DNA from: Flavobacterium sp. J372
GTDB taxonomy: Bacteria; Bacteroidota; Bacteroidia; Flavobacteriales; Flavobacteriaceae
Direction: 5' to 3'
Length of the DNA stretch: 64,000 nt
Assembly (NCBI RefSeq): GCF_024699965.1
Contig: NZ_JAJOMZ010000004.1
Span: 2,822,001-2,886,000, forward strand
The position numbers and the translations under genes are program-made. Shown piece after piece: positions 38,049 through 47,410 of the stretch (the stretch's first letter is position 1; each line of letters starts with the position of its first letter). The notes under the pieces were generated by a model. That model saw only the letters and a list, made by a program, of their open reading frames with translations, was not told the DNA's origin and did no database searches.

Positions 38049-41000
38049 CTATTGTTTAATCAGCTTTATAATCTGGGTAGCATTGCCCGCCTGTAGCTTT
38101 ATCATATAAGTACCGGCCTGCAGTGATGCCATATCAAGCTGTAAAGTAGCTGAATTTGGCGCTTTGTTTATCATCAATTGCCCAAGCATATTATACACCT
38201 CAACACCCGTGATAGCGTCAGCGTATGATATGTTCAGTACATCCTTTACAGGGTTAGGGTAATACTTAAGCGTTGCTATATCAAAGTCCTGGTTGCCAAG
38301 AATGTCATCTACCTGTACCGCAAGCGCCTCACCAGTACAAGAACCTTCATTAGGCACAGCGTAATATACAGTCCACTCTGTCAATACTGTAGTTTCAGGA
38401 AGCATTTGCGTAAGCTCCTCGTCAGCATACCATACAATGCCCGGGCCTGTAACATCAAGGTCAGCCAGTGTTTCACCTGTAGTATATTGCTGTACTGCGT
38501 CTCCAACAGCAACAGGGTTGGTAACCGTTACAATAACCTCTTTGCGGACACTCTCGCAGTTATTTAATGTCTGTGTCACATAATATGACCCTGACGCAAG
38601 CGCAGCAGTGTTTTCAAGTGCATCAGCTGCAGTTTCGTCAGCATACCACCTGATACTTGTACCCGAGGCATTTAAGTCTGCCACAGTAGCGTTGTTACAG
38701 AAAGTATAATTGCCGGTTGTCGTCGGTTGCGGCGTTACGTTTACCATTACGGCAACAGCAGTCCTTGCAGTACTTTCACAACCGTTTATTATTTGCGATG
38801 CATAGTATACAGAAAGTCCGTTAGCCAGTGCTGCATCAGCTGCAAGGGCAGTACCTGTTGAAGGTGCTGTGTACCATTTTATTGAGGTATCTGCCGGAAG
38901 CAGGTCTGCCACAGTTGCGCCTCCGCATAAGGTTTGTGCAGGCTGTGCTATTGAAGGTGCAGCTGGTATAGGGTTTACAGTTACAGCAACCATGGCCCTT
39001 GGGCTTTCACATCCGCCCACTGTTTGTGATACATAGTAATCTCCTGATGTAATGGCTTCCGAACCCGTAAGTAAAGTGCCTCCTGTTTCAGTTGTATACC
39101 ATTTTAATCCTGTACCTGTAGTTGCCGTTAGCTCACTTGCCACCGCGCTTCCGCAGAAGTTAAGCGGTGCGGTTTCAGGCGCATCCGGAACAGTATTTAC
39201 CGTTACAGCAACAGATGCCCTCGGGCTCTCGCAGGTGCCAACAGTCTGGCTTACGTAATACGTGTTTGTGGTTAAGACTTCACTATCTGCAAGCGCTGTA
39301 TCGGTTGTTTCATCAGCATACCATTTAAGCGCAGTACCTGTTGCGGTAAGGTCGGCTACCGTTGCGTCTCCGCAGAAGTCAAGCGATGTGGCAACAGGCG
39401 CATCAGGAATGGCACTTATTGTTACATCTACTTCTGCCCTTTGGCTTTCGCAGCCATTTATTGTTTGTGAAACATAGTAATTACCAGCAACAAGAGCATC
39501 AGTAACAGGCAGTGCTGTACCACCTGTTTGGGCTGCATACCATTTAAGGCCGGTACCTGTTGCAGTAAGCTCTGCTACGGTTGGCGTGCCACAAAATGAA
39601 AGCGCAGTTGCTACAGGGGCGTCAGGCATATCATTTATTGTCACGGCTATTTCCGTTCTGAGCCCTTCGCAGCCGTTTACAACTTGGGCAACATAGTAAT
39701 CACCGGTGATTAGCACATCTGTTGCTGCCAGGGCATTGCCGCCTGTTGCATCAGCATACCATTTTATTTCCGGAGTACCGTCATTAAAGATAAACTGCAC
39801 CTCATCTACATATGCCAGTATGTTTGTTGTTTCGCCAACGAACTTTATCTTCACGTTATCATTCGTCTCATTTACCTGAATGGTATACTGCTGTAAAGTA
39901 GTGGTAAGCGGAATTATCTGCAACGATGTTTCTGTTGTGCCTACAATCTTCCTTATTTCAAGTGTTTTAGGACTTTCAGAACGTGCATAGAATTTTACCG
40001 TCTTGATCTTATTGAATGCAGGCGATGTGTACATATGGAAATTTGCGAACCTGATGCTGTTGCCGGTATATGAATTTGCAGGGATGCTGTTTGTGGTACC
40101 GTTTTGCATACTCCATACGCCGGTAGAAAAAGTATAGTTCCCTGTAATCGAACCACTTATAGTACTTTCAAAACTTTCTGTAATTGGGGCAATACCTGTT
40201 ACAGGTGCAGGTATAAGCTGGCTTACAGTTACCGGGCCGCAAAACACCTGGCTTTCAGCTATTGGCGCTACAGGAATTGGCAGTACGGTTACTGTTACAA
40301 GAGCACGCGGGCTTTCGCAGGTGTTTACAGTCTGGGTTACATAATAATCACCCGCTGTAACAACCGTGGCAGGGTCTATTGGTGTTGTTGCAGTAGCATC
40401 AGCATACCACTTAAGGTCAGTTCCGTTGGCAGTCAAGGCAGCTACTGTGCTGCCTTCACATACTGATAAAGGCGCTACAATCGGGGCAAGAGCATTAGTC
40501 ACGGTCACCTGCACTGCAACTCTTATACTCTCACAATTTCCTGTTTTAAGCGATGCATAGTATGTACCGGTTGCAAGCGCTGTTCCCGGTGCCAGTTCTG
40601 TACCACCTGTTTGCACACTGTACCAGTGTACATTATCTTCAGCCAGGTCAAGATCTGCCACTGTAGCGCTTCCGCAGAATTGCTGTGCCGATGCCGTTGG
40701 CGGAGCAACCGTAACACATGTAGTTGCAGTGGTAATCACATTTGAATTAATTGATGTATCAGTTGCAGTATACGCCCTAACCCTGTAATAATAAGTAGTA
40801 GCAGGATCAAGGCCTGTAACATTATATGATGTAACATTGCCAACGTCAAGGTTTTGGTAACCGCTCACAAACAGCGGTGCCGAAAGAATTCGTGTACCAA
40901 AAGTCACGTTATCAATACCTGCCCTCGCACCACCTGCATTTTCTGTTACTTCAATCTTAATTTTGTAAGGTCCTGTTATTGTTGCCGGCAGTGTTGCTGC

Positions 41001-42434
41001 AAAAGTATTTTTGTCTGTTGTGTTTGAAGGAGTCAGCTGTGTGCCTATTACAGTTTGTGTTTCAAAATTGGTACCTGAAAGTGCACTTGCCGTTAGCGTT
41101 GCAGTTGTACCGGTGCTCAATACCTTCCACACATCAAACTTAAGGTAATTAAAATCTCCTGCTATAGAGCCCGAAACCAGTTCTGCCTGTAATGTAGCCG
41201 TTTCATAAATAGCTATAAGCCTGTCGGTAGCGTCACCTGGTAATGTCCTGTCGGTCCTGGCCTGTGTGGCAAACCATTCAATACCTCCGTCACCTGTCCA
41301 GGTTCTGTTAGCATGCGCGCTTGCAGCTACAGGCATCAATGTAAATGTTTCAACAGTTAAATTTTCAACTGCCGTACCAAAATCAGGTGATGTACTTACA
41401 TCAAGGTAGTATCCTGTAGCGCCACCCACAGCGTTCCAGTTGGCTGTAAAGCCCTCTGAGCCTGCAGCAGTGGCTGCAGTAGCAAGAGGGGACTGTAAAA
41501 TAAAGGGCGACACCACAACAGTAATAATATTTGAATCAACCGATGTTTCGGCATCTCTCTCAGCCCGTACCCTGTAATAATAGGTTTGGTTGGGAAGTAT
41601 ACCTATATTCACAAGTTTTGATGTACCGCTTACGGCAATATCATCATAATCTTCAAGCTTATTGGTAAACGCATTATCTGTTGCAACGTCAAGCCTGTAA
41701 CCAGTGGCGCCTGTTACGGCATTCCAGTTGGCTATGAAGCTTGTGCCGGTATTGTTTGCAGTTGCAGCAGTAGCCACAGGTGCATTGGGTACCAGCGGTG
41801 GCGAATCATATGAAATTACCACATCATCAAGCGCGATACCGTCACGTGAGCCCGAACCTCCTAATTCTGTATAGGTCCAGCGCAGCCATACCGTGCCTGA
41901 TATGTTATCAAGCGCAGATATATCAAGGTTGGTATAGGGCTTAACATTGCCTTCTGCCAAGGTGCCGGAATCATATGCACCACCTGTTACAGCAGTAAAC
42001 CCCGCCGTGGCAGATGTTGTACTTATTTCAAGGTTAAAAGATTGATTCCTGCCCTGCTCTCTTATCTTCCTTACATTGTATGAAATTTTAAGGTTTGTCT
42101 TCCCTGTTGTGTTTGCAATAGCAAGCACATTATATAGTGGCGCAACATAACTGCCTGAAGCAAGGAGCCCAATACAGCTGCCATAGTTATGATTACCGCC
42201 GGTTGTTGTACTTGCTGTACTTACCAACATAGTATCATCGGCAGTTGTACCCTGGTAGGCAATCCAGCCGGTTGGGTATGTTGTACCTGTAGCGCCCGGC
42301 GTAGTATTAAAGTTTTGTGAGTAAGGTGATGTAGCAGGTAAAGCCACAGGCGTTTGTGCCAACGCACCGGCAGACATAATTACCGCTAAGACACAAAACA
42401 GCCTTAAAGGCAATTCATGTAAAGATTTTGTCAT
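38049..42434 (-). CDS. Large T9SS-secreted protein with FN3 and Ig-like (CHU_C-associated) repeats
   Basis: This 1461-residue protein has a signal peptide ending SAGALAQ, an N-terminal beta-sandwich (about 30-205), fibronectin type III modules (PNAPVATAATANNTGTSFIA) flanking another sandwich, nine Ig-like repeats of 72-80 residues from about 600, and a C-terminal type A T9SS sorting domain (YYPNPVKDVLNISY to KLIKQ). Each Ig repeat has the pattern FCG..TVADL..TGT.LKWY...GDYYVSQT...CES, with a conserved Cys pair. The third is split by about 140 residues. The protein is expected to be exported by type IX secretion and attached to the cell surface, probably as an adhesin or matrix protein. No catalytic domain was recognised. 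Confidence 0.92.
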   Translation of the reverse strand: MTKSLHELPLRLFCVLAVIMSAGALAQTPVALPATSPYSQNFNTTPGATGTTYPTGWIAYQGTTADDTMLVSTASTTTGGNHNYGSCIGLLASGSYVAPLYNVLAIANTTGKTNLKISYNVRKIREQGRNQSFNLEISTTSATAGFTAVTGGAYDSGTLAEGNVKPYTNLDISALDNISGTVWLRWTYTELGGSGSRDGIALDDVVISYDSPPLVPNAPVATAATANNTGTSFIANWNAVTGATGYRLDVATDNAFTNKLEDYDDIAVSGTSKLVNIGILPNQTYYYRVRAERDAETSVDSNIITVVVSPFILQSPLATAATAAGSEGFTANWNAVGGATGYYLDVSTSPDFGTAVENLTVETFTLMPVAASAHANRTWTGDGGIEWFATQARTDRTLPGDATDRLIAIYETATLQAELVSGSIAGDFNYLKFDVWKVLSTGTTATLTASALSGTNFETQTVIGTQLTPSNTTDKNTFAATLPATITGPYKIKIEVTENAGGARAGIDNVTFGTRILSAPLFVSGYQNLDVGNVTSYNVTGLDPATTYYYRVRAYTATDTSINSNVITTATTCVTVAPPTASAQQFCGSATVADLDLAEDNVHWYSVQTGGTELAPGTALATGTYYASLKTGNCESIRVAVQVTVTNALAPIVAPLSVCEGSTVAALTANGTDLKWYADATATTPIDPATVVTAGDYYVTQTVNTCESPRALVTVTVLPIPVAPIAESQVFCGPVTVSQLIPAPVTGIAPITESFESTISGSITGNYTFSTGVWSMQNGTTNSIPANSYTGNSIRFANFHMYTSPAFNKIKTVKFYARSESPKTLEIRKIVGTTETSLQIIPLTTTLQQYTIQVNETNDNVKIKFVGETTNILAYVDEVQFIFNDGTPEIKWYADATGGNALAATDVLITGDYYVAQVVNGCEGLRTEIAVTINDMPDAPVATALSFCGTPTVAELTATGTGLKWYAAQTGGTALPVTDALVAGNYYVSQTINGCESQRAEVDVTISAIPDAPVATSLDFCGDATVADLTATGTALKWYADETTDTALADSEVLTTNTYYVSQTVGTCESPRASVAVTVNTVPDAPETAPLNFCGSAVASELTATTGTGLKWYTTETGGTLLTGSEAITSGDYYVSQTVGGCESPRAMVAVTVNPIPAAPSIAQPAQTLCGGATVADLLPADTSIKWYTAPSTGTALAADAALANGLSVYYASQIINGCESTARTAVAVMVNVTPQPTTTGNYTFCNNATVADLNASGTSIRWYADETAADALENTAALASGSYYVTQTLNNCESVRKEVIVTVTNPVAVGDAVQQYTTGETLADLDVTGPGIVWYADEELTQMLPETTVLTEWTVYYAVPNEGSCTGEALAVQVDDILGNQDFDIATLKYYPNPVKDVLNISYADAITGVEVYNMLGQLMINKAPNSATLQLDMASLQAGTYMIKLQAGNATQIIKLIKQ

Positions 42435-42569
42435 AATTTTCTATTTTAATTGATAAGAACCAAATGCCACCAAAAATAGAATTGCAATGTATCTTAACTG
42501 TTTACTGCCAATAAATAAAACATTATGATTATGTTAATCAATATGTTACATGTAAATTTATAATTAAAT

Positions 42570-42591
42570 AACCCCCTGAAAAGGGGGCTTA
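42570..42591 (-). terminator. Probable terminator of the DUF4199 gene
   Basis: On the minus strand, AGCCCCCTTTTCAGGGGG forms a stem followed by TTATTTAATT, about 20 bases after the DUF4199 stop. The T-tract is imperfect. Confidence 0.55.
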
Positions 42592-42610
42592 TCTTTAATA
42601 AAATTCTTTA

Positions 42611-43141
42611 CTAAGCTGCCGATACTTTGGGCTTTCTCTTTAAGATAACAGCGCTTAGCAAGGCCACAGGTATTGCCACTACAAGTATCTCCATGTAAGT
42701 TACCCATATTATGCCAAAAGGTGACTGGTACTGCTCCCTGTAAAAATCAAGCTCAGCTTTTGCAGCGGCAAGTTCAGCGGCCGTAGCGCCGGATTTTTCT
42801 GCATTGCGCATTACAAAACCGGCATATACATCCATCCAGTCGGGCATTGCGGTATAAAACAGCACCATCCAGGCAGCTACATATATGGTACAGGCAACAA
42901 ACGCAATACCTATAGCAACTTTAAAAGCGTCCCAAAACGAAATATAACCCCCACGGTACTTGTTACGGTAATTGCGTACGCCCACATATACAAAAGACAG
43001 TGATGCTATCATCATGGCAAAGCCAAGCACCATGTTGCCCTCAAACTCTTCCTGCCCATATGCTATATAAACCGAAGTAAGCATTAGGGCGCTGACAATG
43101 AGACCGGATATTACCCCGAAAACCAATACATTCTTTTTCAT
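42611..43141 (-). CDS. DUF4199 family membrane protein
   Basis: This 176-residue protein has four transmembrane helices (about 5-30, 36-57, 68-98 and 145-167). The family motif YRGGYISFWDAFKVAIG precedes helix 3 and a helical, Ala/Glu-rich loop lies between helices 3 and 4. It shares layout and motif with the protein at 1889-2434, which is a paralogue in an envelope operon; here the gene stands alone. Function is unknown. Confidence 0.87.
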   Translation of the reverse strand: MKKNVLVFGVISGLIVSALMLTSVYIAYGQEEFEGNMVLGFAMMIASLSFVYVGVRNYRNKYRGGYISFWDAFKVAIGIAFVACTIYVAAWMVLFYTAMPDWMDVYAGFVMRNAEKSGATAAELAAAKAELDFYREQYQSPFGIIWVTYMEILVVAIPVALLSAVILKRKPKVSAA

Positions 43142-43231
43142 TTTATAAAAATTTAGGTTAGTGGTGCAAAGGTTTGTAAACTCACATAGCCAGGGGTCAT
43201 ACTTAAGTATGAATTTGCTTTATACGGGTGT

Positions 43232-44800
43232 TTATCTTGGGCCTCCAGGCAAAAACCTGTATACCTGTACAGCATAGGGAGGCAGAGCAAGGCCGCGCCC
43301 GCCCCGCGGAAATACAACCCGTGCATCACCTGATAAAAGCTTTGCCCGTTGAACCGGAAGTGAAATGTCAGCCAGCATGGCAAACTGCTCTTCTGATGAT
43401 AAGTTTATAACTACCAATGAAATATTCCTGCCTGATTTTCGCAAAAATGTAAATACATTATCATTGTAGTTCTCGGTTACAGCATAATCACCATTTGCAA
43501 ACTCAGGATATTTATTTTTTATAGCTATGAGCTCCCTGTAATAATTATAAAGTGAGTTTGGGTCTGACTTCTGCTCTTCAAGCGAAATTCCGTCATTAGG
43601 CTTCATGTTTCGCTTATCCCACCACTCGCCGGTATTTTTATACCATGTTGCCATGCCTTGTCCTTCTTCAGCCTTATACCATTCAAAAGCCTCGCGAACC
43701 GGGATGTCATTACCATCTGTCATTCCCTTTAACTGCTCTCCTTTCATGCCAAGTTCCTGGCCGTAATATAAAGAAGGTATGCCGCCTATTAAAATATTAA
43801 GCGCGGCAGCTACGCGTAGCTTGCCTGGATTCATCCCTTCTTCAGAAGCAAACCTTTTAGTATCGTGGTTTTCAATAAAAACAACCTGTTGCTTATCTTT
43901 AGGAAGATAATTAAAAGTGCTGTCGGCTGCTTTCTCAATCTTGTTTTTGTCGAAAGTGGCTATGGCCTGCTTCAGCCTGAAAGCAAAAACCCTGTCAACC
44001 TTTCCTTTTGAAAAATAGTCATAACCGTAAGAGTTCCAGTTGGCCTGTTCGGCAACAATCTGCAGTTTGGGGTTTACTTTTTTCAATTGGGTAAGCAGCG
44101 GCGACCAAAAGCCGGCAAAGAGGTTTTTAAGTCTCCCCTGGTTATCAAGGTTATCCATCATATGGTCAAGCCGGAAACCATCTACACCGTCATCAAACTT
44201 ACCATCCCCGTTTGGGTCGGCCCAATACTTTAAAACCTTGAGAGTATAGTCTTTCACCTTTTGGTTGTTCATGTTTACAACCACAATCTGTTCCTTTCGG
44301 TTATTATAAGTTGTAAATTCAGTTATATCAAGGAAATAATAGGGTTTTTCGTTAAGCTGGTCATGAAAAAAAAGATACCCGGCGTACTTAGAGCCCGGTT
44401 TTTTATATGACTCTTTAAACCACGGGTGGTTGCCGGCCACATACTGCATCTCAACATCCTGGTATACCTTCATATCGCGCATGTGGGCAGCCTTAACCAT
44501 TGCCGCATAATCATCAAATGTGCCGTATGCAGGGTCTATCTTTTCAAAATCTGTGGCAAAATAGTTATGGTAAAAGTCACTTTGGTACAGCGGTGTGAGC
44601 AGTATTGTAGTAATGCCAAGCTCCTGAAGGTAGTCCAGCTTTTGGTTAATGCCCTTAAGATCGCCATGCCCATCGCCATTGCTGTCAAAAAAACTGCGCT
44701 GGAAAACATGGTACATCACTTCACCATTGGCTTGTGCATTAACATGGAGGTTTGCAAGCAGGCCCAATACCGCCAGCATACCGAGTTGTAATCTTTTCAT
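43232..44800 (-). CDS. Periplasmic alpha-amylase family protein (GH13)
   Basis: This 522-residue protein has a signal peptide (ending LHVNAQ) and a (beta/alpha)8 glycosidase domain. GH13 regions visible are DSNGDGHGDLKGINQKLDYL, DGFRLDHM with the nucleophile Asp, IVAEQANW with the acid/base Glu, and FIENHDTKRF with the third carboxylate. The usual region I DVVxNH is altered to DVEMQY, which may affect specificity. It should hydrolyse alpha-glucans or maltooligosaccharides after export. It stands alone, with no SusC/SusD pair in the window. A perfect -7 element (CAAATATA on plus at 44825-44832) lies 25 bases upstream. Confidence 0.92.
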   Translation of the reverse strand: MKRLQLGMLAVLGLLANLHVNAQANGEVMYHVFQRSFFDSNGDGHGDLKGINQKLDYLQELGITTILLTPLYQSDFYHNYFATDFEKIDPAYGTFDDYAAMVKAAHMRDMKVYQDVEMQYVAGNHPWFKESYKKPGSKYAGYLFFHDQLNEKPYYFLDITEFTTYNNRKEQIVVVNMNNQKVKDYTLKVLKYWADPNGDGKFDDGVDGFRLDHMMDNLDNQGRLKNLFAGFWSPLLTQLKKVNPKLQIVAEQANWNSYGYDYFSKGKVDRVFAFRLKQAIATFDKNKIEKAADSTFNYLPKDKQQVVFIENHDTKRFASEEGMNPGKLRVAAALNILIGGIPSLYYGQELGMKGEQLKGMTDGNDIPVREAFEWYKAEEGQGMATWYKNTGEWWDKRNMKPNDGISLEEQKSDPNSLYNYYRELIAIKNKYPEFANGDYAVTENYNDNVFTFLRKSGRNISLVVINLSSEEQFAMLADISLPVQRAKLLSGDARVVFPRGGRGLALPPYAVQVYRFLPGGPR

Positions 44801-44889
44801 AGTAATTTGTAATGCTTAAAGTTTCAAATATAAGCAAATGTTTGGCAACCGCTGCCTGCAACACTTAACCTAAAAATGATGCACGCCAC

Positions 44890-44919
44890 TTGATAAGCCT
44901 GTGATTATTGTTACTTTTG
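44890..44919 (+). promoter_or_regulatory. Promoter for udk
   Basis: TTG (44890-44892), a 19-base spacer and TACTTTTG (44912-44919) form a complete Bacteroidota promoter, 22 bases before the start codon. Confidence 0.8.
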
Positions 44920-44941
44920 CACAAAATTAAACAACAACACA

Positions 44942-45550
44942 ATGATGCTTATAGGGATTGCCGGCGGTACAGGCAGCGGAAAAACAACAGTAGTGCACCA
45001 GATTATGAACGAACTGCCGGAAACGGAAGTAGGCATCATAAGCCAGGACCATTACTACAAGGAAACGACCAACCTAAGCTTTGAAGACCGCGCTAAAATA
45101 AATTTTGACCATCCTCGGGCCATTGACTTTGACTTGCTTGTGGCACAGCTGAAAGACCTTAAGGCGGGCAAGACCATTGAGCAGCCGGTGTACTCTTTTG
45201 TTACCCACAACCGTACTGACGATACCATTATTACTCACCCGCGCAAGGTGATGATAGTGGAGGGTATCCTTATACTGGCCAACCCTGAATTGCGTGACTT
45301 ATTCGACATTAAAATATATGTACATGCGGATAGTGATGAGCGCCTTATACGCCGGCTGAAGCGTGATATTGCCGAGCGTGGCCGCGACATGGAGGAAGTG
45401 CTGAACCGCTACCAGAATACGCTGAAACCAATGCACGAACAATTCATTGAGCCAACGAAAGCCCATGCAGACATCATTATACCAAATGATAAATACAATA
45501 CAGTTGCAATTGATGTGGTGAGGGCGGTGATCAATCAGAGGATACTTTAA
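44942..45550 (+). CDS. udk: Uridine kinase
   Basis: This 202-residue kinase phosphorylates uridine and cytidine in pyrimidine salvage. It has the P-loop GIAGGTGSGKTT, the substrate region ISQDHYYKETTNLSFEDRAK followed by FDHPRAIDFD, and the lid RLIRRLKRDIAERGRD. Two ATG codons are adjacent; the second (44945) is equally plausible. It is followed after about 130 bases by the FtsB-like gene, a common order in Flavobacteriaceae. Confidence 0.96.
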   Translation: MMLIGIAGGTGSGKTTVVHQIMNELPETEVGIISQDHYYKETTNLSFEDRAKINFDHPRAIDFDLLVAQLKDLKAGKTIEQPVYSFVTHNRTDDTIITHPRKVMIVEGILILANPELRDLFDIKIYVHADSDERLIRRLKRDIAERGRDMEEVLNRYQNTLKPMHEQFIEPTKAHADIIIPNDKYNTVAIDVVRAVINQRIL

Positions 45551-45551
45551 A

Positions 45552-45575
45552 GCCCCCCTATCCCCAAAGGGGGAA
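45552..45575. repeat. GC-rich hairpin after udk
   Basis: CCCCCC-TATCCCCAAA-GGGGG lies directly after the udk stop. No T-tract follows on the plus strand, so it resembles a recurrent Bacteroidota intergenic palindrome more than a terminator. Confidence 0.45.
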
Positions 45576-45648
45576 TTGCCGGTATGGAATGCATATCTCC
45601 CCAGAAACCGCTTCTATGAATATACAGTAAAGCTCTTTGTTATTTGGG

Positions 45649-45666
45649 ATTTGTAATTTGGAATTT
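45649..45666. repeat. Intergenic word shared with 33345-33362
   Basis: ATTTGTAATTTGGAATTT matches the other copy in 17 of 18 positions and sits 15 bases before the FtsB-like gene. Confidence 0.55.
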
Positions 45667-45680
45667 ATTATTTTAGCCAT

Positions 45681-46028
45681 ATGGGTTTTTTCTCTAAAAT
45701 AGGTAAACGCTATCCTTTCCTTAGGTTTTTAGGGAACAGGTATATACTTGTTATCCTGTTTTTTACCGTGTGGATATTGTTTCTTGACAACTATTCATAT
45801 TTAGAACACCGCGTTCTTGATAAGGAAATTGATGAGCTTGAAGAGAACCGTGATTACTATATTCAGGAGATAAAAAAAGACAGCACCGCAATACGCCAGC
45901 TGAACGATCCTGACCAGACTGAAAAATATGCCCGTGAAAAATACTACATGAAACGGGAAAATGAAGATATTTACATTATAGAATTTGAAGACTCCGTAAA
46001 GAAAGACGAAGACTCCAAATCACTTTAA
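45681..46028 (+). CDS. Septum formation initiator family protein (FtsB/DivIC-like)
   Basis: This 115-residue protein has one transmembrane helix (about 20-38, YILVILFFTVWILFLDNY), a periplasmic coiled coil (VLDKEIDELEENRDYYIQEI) and the FtsB/DivIC motif EKYAREKYYMKRENEDIYII. It should join the FtsL/FtsQ divisome complex. It ends 12 bases before mutA and is probably co-transcribed with it. The link between division and propionate-pathway genes is positional only. Confidence 0.92.
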   Translation: MGFFSKIGKRYPFLRFLGNRYILVILFFTVWILFLDNYSYLEHRVLDKEIDELEENRDYYIQEIKKDSTAIRQLNDPDQTEKYAREKYYMKRENEDIYIIEFEDSVKKDEDSKSL

Positions 46029-46040
46029 AACCACCGCAAT

Positions 46041-47410
46041 ATGAGCGATAACCTGTTTAAAGGCTTTGAGGGTGTATCCTCTAAACAATGGAAACAGCAG
46101 ATACAATATGAGCTTAAAGGCGCCGACTATAACGAAACGCTTATCTGGGAAAGCCCTGAAGGCATTAAGGTAAAGCCTTTTTATCATATAGATGAATTTA
46201 AAGGCTCATCCGATACAGGCGTAACAGGCGGTTTCAGCATTTGCCAGAATATTTTTGTGCATGATGTTGAAAAATCAAACGGCCGTGCGAAATCTACCCT
46301 TAAGCGCGGTGCGGAAAGCATAAGGTTTACCATCACTAAAGAAGATATTGATGTAAAAGCATTGCTATCAGGGCTTGCTGCTGAAGTTACACTGTACTTC
46401 AATTTGCATTTCCTTTCAATCGATTTCGTAAAGCAGCTTGATGCCATTGCGAAAGAACGTAACGGAAAAGTTTATGTACAGCTTGACCCGATAGGTCACC
46501 TTAGCAAAGACGGTAACTGGCACAATAACCTTGAACAGGATTTTGAAGCGCTGAATACCATTGCCATAGCCTGCACAAATATTTCTTTTTAAGTATTGAT
46601 GGTAGTTTATACCAGAATGCGGGGGCAAATATTGTTCAGCAGATTGCGTATACGCTTGCACATACCAATGAGTATTTTAACCGCATAGCCACCATTCACC
46701 AGCCTGTAGTTTTGCAGGTTGCGGTGGGTTCAAATTACTTTTTTGAGATTGCGAAGATTAGAGCTCTTAGACAGCTGTTTGAAATTATTGCAGAAGAATA
46801 CGGGCACAACACCAGATGCCATATTATTGCTACCCCTACGCGCCGCAATAAAACTATTTATGACTATAACGTAAATATGCTGCGTACAACAACAGAATGT
46901 ATGAGCGCGATACTGGGTGGCGCCGATGCTGTTACTAACCTGGCGTATGATGCGCTGTACCATAAAGACAATGAGTTTGGCGACAGGATAGCCCGTAACC
47001 AGCTTTTGGTATTGAAGCACGAAAGTTACTTTGACAAAGTACACAATGCCGCTGATGGCGCTTACTATATTGAAGAACTTACACATCAGCTTGCAGAAAA
47101 GGCGTTGGCATTGTTTAAAGATATTGAGGCCAATGGCGGTTTTCTTCACCAGCTGAAAGAAGGTACGATACAGCGTAAGATTCAGGAAAGCGCCGCCAAA
47201 GAGCAGGAACTTTTTGATTCGGGTAAAGAGGTGCTTCTCGGTACAAACAAATACCCGAATAAGAATGACAAGATGGCTCACGACCTTGAGCTGTATCCGT
47301 TTGTGAAAGTTAATCCGAGAAAAACGTTGATAAGCCCGATCATAGAAAAAAGATTGGCTGAGAAGATGGAGCAGGAAAGGCTTGAACAGGAAAAACAAAC
47401 TAACTTATGA
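46041..47410 (+). pseudogene. mutA: Methylmalonyl-CoA mutase small subunit, frameshifted
   Basis: Two frames join into a protein of about 456 residues matching the small, non-B12-binding subunit MutA. The N-terminal part starts NLFKGFEGVSSKQWKQQIQY. The second has ALRQLFEIIAEEYG, NMLRTTTECMSAILGGADAV and RNQLLVLKHESYFDKVHNAA. The first frame stops at 46592 after ACTNISF. One extra T in the T5 run at 46586-46590 gives NISFLSIDGSLYQNAGANIV, so nothing is missing. With MutB it interconverts succinyl-CoA and methylmalonyl-CoA. The stop overlaps the next start (ATGA). Probably intact in the organism. Confidence 0.87.

Noticed and set aside
38270..40735. CRISPR-like or simple DNA tandem array inside the large gene
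   Set aside because: The periodicity is about 220-240 bases and coding throughout; it reflects Ig-like protein repeats, with no short identical repeats and unique spacers.
46730..47398. 222-codon minus-strand open frame opposite mutA
   Set aside because: It lies entirely opposite the second frame of mutA, is rich in Phe, Leu and Cys, and has no family resemblance or promoter.
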